Source of the DNA: Microglena sp. YARC
Lineage: Eukaryota > Chlorophyta > Chlorophyceae > Chlamydomonadales > Chlamydomonadaceae
NCBI GenBank assembly: GCA_022414725.1
Contig: CM039462.1
Coordinates: 59,297,360 to 59,361,359 of the forward strand
DNA length: 64,000 nucleotides
Direction of reading: 5' to 3'
Shown: piece after piece, positions 58,295 to 64,000 of the stretch
How positions within the stretch are numbered: position 1 is the stretch's first letter
Layout of the letters: each line of letters begins with the position of its first letter
Position numbers and translations under genes: made by a program
Notes under the pieces: generated by a model
Databases searched by the model: none
What the model saw: the letters and a program-made list of their open reading frames with translations, nothing else
What the model was told of the DNA's origin: nothing

Positions 58295-58730
58295 CTATTC
58301 CCAAATTGGGATGGGACCGTTGCCGTCAAGGGCCCAGTCGGGACACGTAGTCTCATTGAGGGCCGGCCAGTTAGGCAAGTCCCGCGTGCGGCAGCGTCCG
58401 TCAGCATTCAGCGACCGCACACATGTCCTCATGTAGCGGAAACAGAAGAAGCAGCGAGCTCCGTTCTGAAGCCAGATGGTCTGCCCGACGCTGACCGATT
58501 TGTTCATATGCATCGCATTCTGAGGGTCTTGGCCCGAAAAATCGGGGGTCCGCGGCCCGCTGGGCTGTGAACGGCCAGCACCCTGTCCGTATCCTCCTCG
58601 ACCACCACGGCCCGTGCCGCGGCTAATAGAGCCTCTCCCGAACGTGCGATCAGCACCTTGCAAACTGAGGACCTGCGACCTTGGCGATCCACCCAGCTTG
58701 CCGATGTGCGCCGGTTGCGTCGCACTACGA
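58295..58730 (-). pseudogene. Gypsy B gag C-terminal part
   Basis: RG/GGYGQG-rich nucleic-acid-binding stretch (RGSISRGTGRGGRGGYGQGA) then a Cys cluster (CFFCFRYMRTC) that may be a divergent zinc knuckle. N-terminus lost at the (GA)n tract. Confidence 0.55.
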
Positions 58731-58811
<81 letters not shown>

Positions 58812-58830
58812 GTACATGTACATGTACATC
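58731..58830. repeat. GA dinucleotide and TACATG microsatellite
   Basis: (GA)n with interruptions at 58731-58808, then ACATGTACATGTACATGTAC. Marks the broken 5' end of gypsy B. Confidence 0.9.
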
Positions 58831-59106
58831 TTTCAAATTCAAAATCCTCTCGTGCTCACCTGCTCCTTGCCAATAAATCTAGCGGCTGCCAGTCTGTGCA
58901 CACATTACGACCAGCCAACGAACTCAGGCTCCTCAGTCCGAACTTCAAAGATGCTTCGCGCTAACGGTACCGCCCTCAAAACCAGAGGTTGTTGTTCGTT
59001 GACGCCATGCATTGATTTTATCGCGCTGACCCTTGCACCTAGCGCCATTGCGTCAGTGGCGCCAGTCCAGCTCTCTTAGCTAACCTAACCATCCCACCTT
59101 CCGCAG

Positions 59107-59162
59107 CCTCAAAGTACTGCGAGTCCCCGTATTGGATGAAGCATTGTCCTCCTGATATCCAG
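59107..59162 (+). CDS. Candidate exon of a small Cys-containing protein
   Basis: Between CACCTTCCGCAG and ATATCCAG/gtaggt. The best frame reads SKYCESPYWMKHCPPDIQ. A possible upstream exon from ATG 58951 has a hydrophobic stretch (FIALTLAPSAIASVA) but runs to a stop without a clear donor. Family not recognised. Confidence 0.4.
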
Positions 59163-59289
59163 GTAGGTGTTGACCACCGTCGTGAATAGCTTCCAATTTG
59201 CGCGTTCCTGCCCTGCGCGTGCCAACCCTGGCCGTATGCGGATTGCGCGTCGACCCGTGAGGGGCTGCGTGCGTTGTGTGGGTGGGTCT

Positions 59290-59560
59290 GAGATGATCAA
59301 GGGAGGGGGGTTGGGGTTGGTGGTGGTGGTGGTGGTGGTGGTGGTGGGGGGGTATGGGGGATGAAACAGAAGGGGGTGGGATGAAAGAGATGGGGGGTGG
59401 GATGAAAGAGATGGGGTGGGGGGTGAAAGAGATGGGGGTGGGATGAAAGTGATGTGAGAGGGATGAAAGAGATGGGGGGGGGGGGGGGGGGGGTGAAAGA
59501 GATGGGTCTGAGTTGATAAAAAGGGGGGGAGGAGGGGGTGGGGGGGATACCTTTAGTTCA
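59290..59560. repeat. GGTGGT and GATGAAAGAGATGGGG minisatellite
   Basis: G-rich intronic repeats, about seven units of ATGAAAGAGATGGGGG and a poly-G run near 59480. Confidence 0.8.
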
Positions 59561-59713
59561 GATACGCCTGGTAGGTAGATATGGAGGGGCTAGTAGTACT
59601 TGTGTGCGTGTGTGTATGAGGGGAGGGATGGCAGGGGGGGGACTTTGACTGTCCCTTGCTTGGCACACATTGATCTTGTCTTCTTACTCATGCATAATTC
59701 AATTGACTTGCAG

Positions 59714-59773
59714 ATCCGGAACCACGCCAAACGCTGGAAGTGGGCAAACTCTGTTGCAAATGAGTTCAGAAAG
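59714..59773 (+). CDS. Candidate exon with GC donor
   Basis: After ATTGACTTGCAG, 20 codons (IRNHAKRWKWANSVANEFRK), phase 0, ending AGAAAG/gcaagt, a GC-AG intron donor. In phase with the preceding exon and with the acceptor at 60279. Confidence 0.45.
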
Positions 59774-60279
59774 GCAAGTAGTGCTCCCACACATTTTCGG
59801 TTGCCTTGTGTTGCTGCATGGCGTGCTTACTTGCTTGTTTGATTAGTGAATAGTTGTGTGCTGGTGACATGTTTGGCTGCTGTATATATGATGACTTGTC
59901 ATGTCCTGAACCTGCATGCGTGTACGTGTGGCCTGCCGGTTATCCCTGGGGCGCCTGAGGTCTTTAGGATCATTGGCGGGTCTGGGGGGTCACATTGCAT
60001 ACATGGTAGCGTGAAGCACATGACCTTCGTAGTCATACGTACATAGGCCTCATCATGTTGCTTGCCCACTAGTGGGTTTCCGCCTTGTGTGCTTACTTGC
60101 TTGTGTGATTTGTTAATAGTTGTGTTGCTGTATGAGTGCTTGACCATGTATGCCCCTGTATGTATACGTACACACGCATGCCCTTCCCTGGCCTGCTAGC
60201 TGCTCCAAGGTTGAACAAGGTGCGTCGGCCGGTCCCCCTTGGCATGTATGTGTGACATTCTGCGGGTACTTCCTTGCAG

Positions 60280-60381
60280 TGTGCTGGTGACATGTTTGGC
60301 TGCTGTATATATGATGACTTGTCATGTCCTGAACCTGCATGCGTGTACGTGTGGCCTGCCGGTTATCCCTGGGGCGCCTGA
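60280..60381 (+). CDS. Candidate Cys-rich terminal exon, copy 1
   Basis: Phase-0 reading from the acceptor gives CAGDMFGCCIYDDLSC, PEPACVYVWPAGYPWGA and TGA: five Cys in 33 residues. It may end the gene of exons 59107 and 59714. Other frames are also open, so coding status is unproven. Confidence 0.35.
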   Translation, partial: CAGDMFGCCIYDDLSCPEPACVYVWPAGYPWGA

Positions 60382-60702
60382 GGTCTTCAGGATCATTGGC
60401 GTGTCTGGGAGGTCAAATTGCATACATGGTAGCGTGAAGCACATGACCTTCGTAGTCATACGTACATAGGCCTCATCATGTTGCTTGCCCACTAGTGGGT
60501 TTCCGCCTTGTGTGCTTACTTGCTTGTGTGATTAGTTAATAGTTGTGTTGCTGTATGAGTGCTTGACCATGTATGCCCCTGTATGTATACGTACACACGC
60601 ATGCCCTTCCCTAGCCTGCTAGCTGCTCCAAGGTTGAACAAGGTGCGTCGGCCGGTCCCCCTTGGCATGTATGTGTGACATTCTGCGGGTACTTCCTTGC
60701 AG

Positions 60703-60804
60703 TGTGCTGGTGACATGTTTGGCTGCTGTATATATGATGACTTGTCATGTCCTGCACTTGCATGCGTGTACGTGTGGCCTGCCGGTTATCCCTGGGGCGC
60801 CTGA
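60703..60804 (+). CDS. Candidate Cys-rich terminal exon, copy 2
   Basis: Same acceptor and frame as 60280, differing by PALA for PEPA. If copy 1 is used as a terminal exon this would be an alternative last exon. Confidence 0.3.
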   Translation, partial: CAGDMFGCCIYDDLSCPALACVYVWPAGYPWGA

Positions 60805-60890
60805 GGTCTTCAGGATCATTGGCGGGTCTGGGGGGTCACATTGCATACATGGTAGCGTGAAGCACATGACGTTCGTAGTCATACGTACAT

Positions 60891-61850
60891 ATATATGGAA
60901 ACAGGTTTGGACGTTAAACGACATTAAACGACGTTATATGACATTAAAGCGAGTTAAATACAAGTTAATTAGGTTAAACCAAGTTAGCTTAAATTATCAA
61001 ACGTTATTCTCCCTCCACGACACCTCAAAAGGGTCAAACTCCTCGACCCCTCCCCTAGATAAGCGTAAACACAAGTTAACACAGGTTAAAACCAATTATC
61101 TTACTTTATGTTTCGTCTTGCATCGCGATATGCCATAACGCGACATTCCTATGCAGGGTCACAAGGGAAAGCAACTGCCAGCCTAGGATTTCCCCGTCAG
61201 AATCGCAGGCAGACGACAGACTTCACCCCGGCTCATCCCGACTTATCATCCCGCGCAGGCAGACGACAGAATTCATCCCGGCTCATCCCGACTTATCTTC
61301 CCGCGCATGCTGTAAATCGCTGGCTTCGACACACAAATCCGCTAAATCAAAATTCGCGGGGCATCAGCATCAGCGAGCAGCCAACACTGGAACGCGCCAA
61401 TCTCTGTACAGTCTCTGAGTGACTGTACCGTATCTCGAGTGTCTGACGCGTACCTGACTATCTCGGATATCTGGTTTTCCAGATATTCTCTTCCGCACCA
61501 ATCAACGCTTCTAGCACTTTACAGAAGCCGAGCAACACTCGCAACTCACGAGCATCCGCATTTTACGCCGCATCGCAACCAAACCACTGAAATGCACTTC
61601 AGCAATCTCGGCGGAGCTCCAGGGAGCCAGGCGCACCTCGAAACTCACTCAACTTCGGATTGGCGCAACTGCAGCTAGCTAAGCCAACGTATACCCAATC
61701 GCACAGCCAATAGCAGATTATTAATGAAGCATTAGCCACAAGCAGTTTCGCGGCTTCAGCTGAATTCTCTAGAGCCTGGCGAATGATGATTAGGCGACGT
61801 CATCATGTCCCATGATGCTGGATCCCGTGTAGGTAAATAGCGTAGCCAGC
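60891..61850. other. Spacer with a 55-bp duplication
   Basis: CGCAGGCAGACGACAGA plus TCCCGGCTCATCCCGACTTA is duplicated at 61203-61310. GTTAAA/GTTA-rich sequence lies at 60910-61090. No gene supported, though 61108-61422 is open. Confidence 0.45.
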
Positions 61851-62032
61851 GTCGCAACTTGGACGTTTACAATAATTTCGACGAGTTGCAGGCAGCAAAC
61901 GGCGAGACTGTATTCGTCTGCAGGCACTGTAAAACCTCCCTTGGAAAGAGTGCAGTCTACAACCATGCACAACCCAAGGTGTGCCAATTCGCAGGTCTCT
62001 CGTCAAGCGCTACTGGAGGAGCACTAAGTGCT
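61829..62032 (+). CDS. Candidate exon with C2HC zinc-finger-like motif
   Basis: From a possible acceptor GGTAAATAG the frame reads NLDVYNNFDELQAANG, TVFVCRHCKTSLGKSAVYNH and AQPKVCQFAG: C-x2-C-x11-H-x5-C spacing fits a small zinc finger, perhaps of a transposase. The downstream Gly/Trp-rich part is G-rich repeat. Borders uncertain. Confidence 0.35.
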
Positions 62033-62321
62033 GGAGGTGAAGATCCCGTGCTGGTGGGCTTGGGACTGGGGAAGGGGGCGAAGGGAACGGGAATGGGGGT
62101 GGTGGAGGGGGGGAGGCTGTGGTGGGTTGGGGAGGCTGGGGTTGCTGGGGGGAGATGGAATCTGTGGAGTGGGTGGGGGCAGAAAGGGCAGCTGTGGAGG
62201 CTGAGGTGTTGCTGGGAGCAGCATTGGTGGTGCTGGAGTTCCGGGTGGTGCAGGCGGCAAAGGGGTGGCACACATTTGCTGCCTGGAGCATTCGATATCC
62301 AACTGCAGGGGGAAAGGAGGA

Positions 62322-62352
<31 letters not shown>

Positions 62353-62937
62353 TAGAGATCTGTGGTGGCAACTGCAGACCAGTTAAAAACTCACCACCTC
62401 CTGATTTCACAGCCCCGGCGCAATACAGCCAACTCGCTCGCAACATAGAGACATGTTGCATGGCCTGCCTCTCCACTGACAATTATATCCCCCGACACAC
62501 CTATCTGCTGCACACACACGAGCACGCACGCACAAAAATCTCATCTGCACCCCCCACACATACAGGCAGCTTTGGTCGCCTTACTCTTTGCATATGCATT
62601 CCCCTCCCACCACAAACACACTACCATCTCACATACATACGCACACTACCATGCACTCCTCAGCTACACGCACACCGCAGATATCCTGCATGACCTGCAT
62701 CTCTACTCCCCCCACCCCTCCCCCACCCCTTCCCCCTAAAATAATCCCCACACATTCCCATGTGCTCTTTACCTCACCAACACCCCACACCACATAAACA
62801 CATATTGTGAGACCCACCCTTCTCCTATCACATCCACCCTCGTCTGTCCCTCTCGCCCAACCCCACACACACCCAAAGATCACCACCATGCATTAACACA
62901 CGCAAATACTGTGTGACCCACAATAACATTCATCCCC

Positions 62938-63014
<77 letters not shown>

Positions 63015-63150
63015 CACCACCACCACCACCACCACCAGATGCAGACACCACCCCTACACACCCAACCACCACCGCACACAAACGCACACCCAAATACTCT
63101 GTGACCCTCCCCCCCCCCCCCCCAACACCAACACCAACACCAACACCAAC
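62033..63150. other. G- then C-rich low-complexity spacer
   Basis: GGT/GGG-rich to 62350 (poly-G 62318-62348), CA-rich 62500-63140 with poly-C 62937-62968 and (CA)n. No gene supported. Confidence 0.6.
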
Positions 63151-64000
63151 CTGAACCCAGTTATGTGTTCATGCTGCAGGCAAATGCCTAGTCTGGCAAT
63201 CTGCAGAGTTGAAGTGCTGTGTAAATATTGCAGGTGTGGCAATCGATATGAAGAGCAGCTCCAGCTCTTCTTGTCTGTCAATTGCAGGCACCAACCTTTG
63301 TATATTATATGTGCAGCAGCCAATCTAGTGATCTGTGATACATACAAGATTCTAGCTGAATTAGTTGTGTGCTTATGTTGCAGGTTGCTGTCTAGTCTGG
63401 CGATCTACAAAGTTGAGTGATATGTTTAGATTGCAGGCATGGCAGACAATATGTAGAGCAGCTCCAGCTCGTATGGTCTGTCCATTGCAGGCACCAACCT
63501 TTTTATATTATATGTACAGCTGCTAATCTAAAAATGTACAATACGTACAGCATTCTAGCTGAATTAGTTGTGTGTTCATGTGGCAGGCATCTGCTAAGAC
63601 TGGCAATCTGCAGAGTTGAAGTGCTGTGTTTAGATTGAAGGCGTGGCAGACAATATGTACAGCAGCTCCAGCTTGTATGGTCTGTCCATTGCAGGCGCCA
63701 ACCTTTTTATATGATATGTGCAGCTGCTAGTCCAGTGGCCTGTTATATGTACATTAGACGACCAGCTGAATGAGTCATGTGCTCATATTGCAGGGATCTG
63801 CCTAGTCTGGTGATCTGCAGAGTTGAAGTGTTGTGTTTAAATTGCGGGCGTGGCAGACAATATGAAAAGCAGCTCCAGCTCGTATGGTCTGTCCATTGCA
63901 GGCGCCAACCTTTTTATATTATATGTACAGCTGCTAGGCAGCTGCTAGTCCATTGGCCTGCTATATGTACTGTAGACGACCAGCTGAATTAGTCACTGGC
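63150..64000. repeat. 208-bp tandem repeat, 4 copies, running off the edge
   Basis: The unit contains GTCTGGCAATCTGCAGAGTT, GAGCAGCTCCAGCT, TGTCNATTGCAGGC and CAACCTTTNTATATTATATG. Starts near 63163, 63371, 63574 and 63777. Each unit has several TTGCAG/GCTGCAG acceptor-like sites and a Cys-rich open frame. Confidence 0.85.

Larger units (their letters stand above)
44690..58730 (-). mobile_element. Ty3/gypsy chromovirus B, split by a DNA-type insertion
   Basis: The gag-PR-RT-RH-IN part lies at 54300-58730 and the IN C-terminus, chromodomain, PPT and 3' LTR at 44690-45714. Removing 45715-54297 and one copy of the duplicated dinucleotide restores a continuous integrase frame across the junction (residues MQAA before, QDRQKA after). 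The 5' end stops at a (GA)n tract near 58731, and no 5' LTR was found. Confidence 0.85.
59857..60890 (+). repeat. 423-bp tandem repeat, 2.4 copies
   Basis: Units start at TGTGCTGGTGACATG near 59857, 60280 and 60703 and are almost identical. The second and third are preceded by the acceptor ACTTCCTTGCAG; the first is not. The third stops being similar near 60890. Confidence 0.9.

Overview
The window is nuclear DNA of a eukaryote. It has GT-AG introns several kb long, a eukaryotic class I cyclic-nucleotide phosphodiesterase, Ty3/gypsy and LINE retrotransposons, a tRNA-derived SINE and Helitron-like arrays. Moderate GC, very repeat-rich introns and poly-C tracts before splice acceptors suggest a green-algal (chlorophyte/prasinophyte-like) or similar protist genome. 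The species is inference only. There are no operons, CRISPR arrays, rRNA genes or credible functional tRNA genes.

Region 1 (about 0.3-32.9 kb, + strand) is one large split gene. Its catalytic exons join in frame into a PDEase domain with all metal-binding residues. It runs off the left edge, so promoter and start codon are outside the window. Its introns hold microsatellites, minisatellites, several small dispersed repeat families, two SINE copies, a tandem Helitron-like array (6.4-9.3 kb), and partial degraded duplicates of the gene's own exons, most strikingly six around the exon at 19.84 kb.

Region 2 (33-41 kb) is a repeat graveyard. It has a pseudogene of the hAT-like/DUF4371 type, a 5'-truncated LINE on the - strand whose 3' tail matches the SINE tail, and 78-bp and 136-bp tandem repeats.

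Region 3 (41.2-58.8 kb, - strand) holds two Ty3/gypsy chromoviruses. One (41.2-44.6 kb) is decayed. The other (44.7-58.7 kb) is nearly continuous gag-protease-RT-RNase H-integrase-chromodomain plus 3' LTR, but is split inside integrase by an 8,583-bp element (45715-54297) with 16-bp terminal inverted repeats, CTCTTG-rich subterminal repeats and a 2-bp target duplication. I recognise no transposase in that insert. It carries + strand exon-like pieces of an unknown gene and large satellites.

Region 4 (58.9-64 kb) has small unrecognised + strand exons, a 423-bp tandem repeat that multiplies a Cys-rich terminal exon, a C2HC-like segment, and a 208-bp tandem repeat at the right edge.

Most long open frames here are translations of simple repeats and are not annotated as genes. 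Intron-exon calls were made by eye from splice consensus, phase and family similarity. No transcript or database evidence was available.
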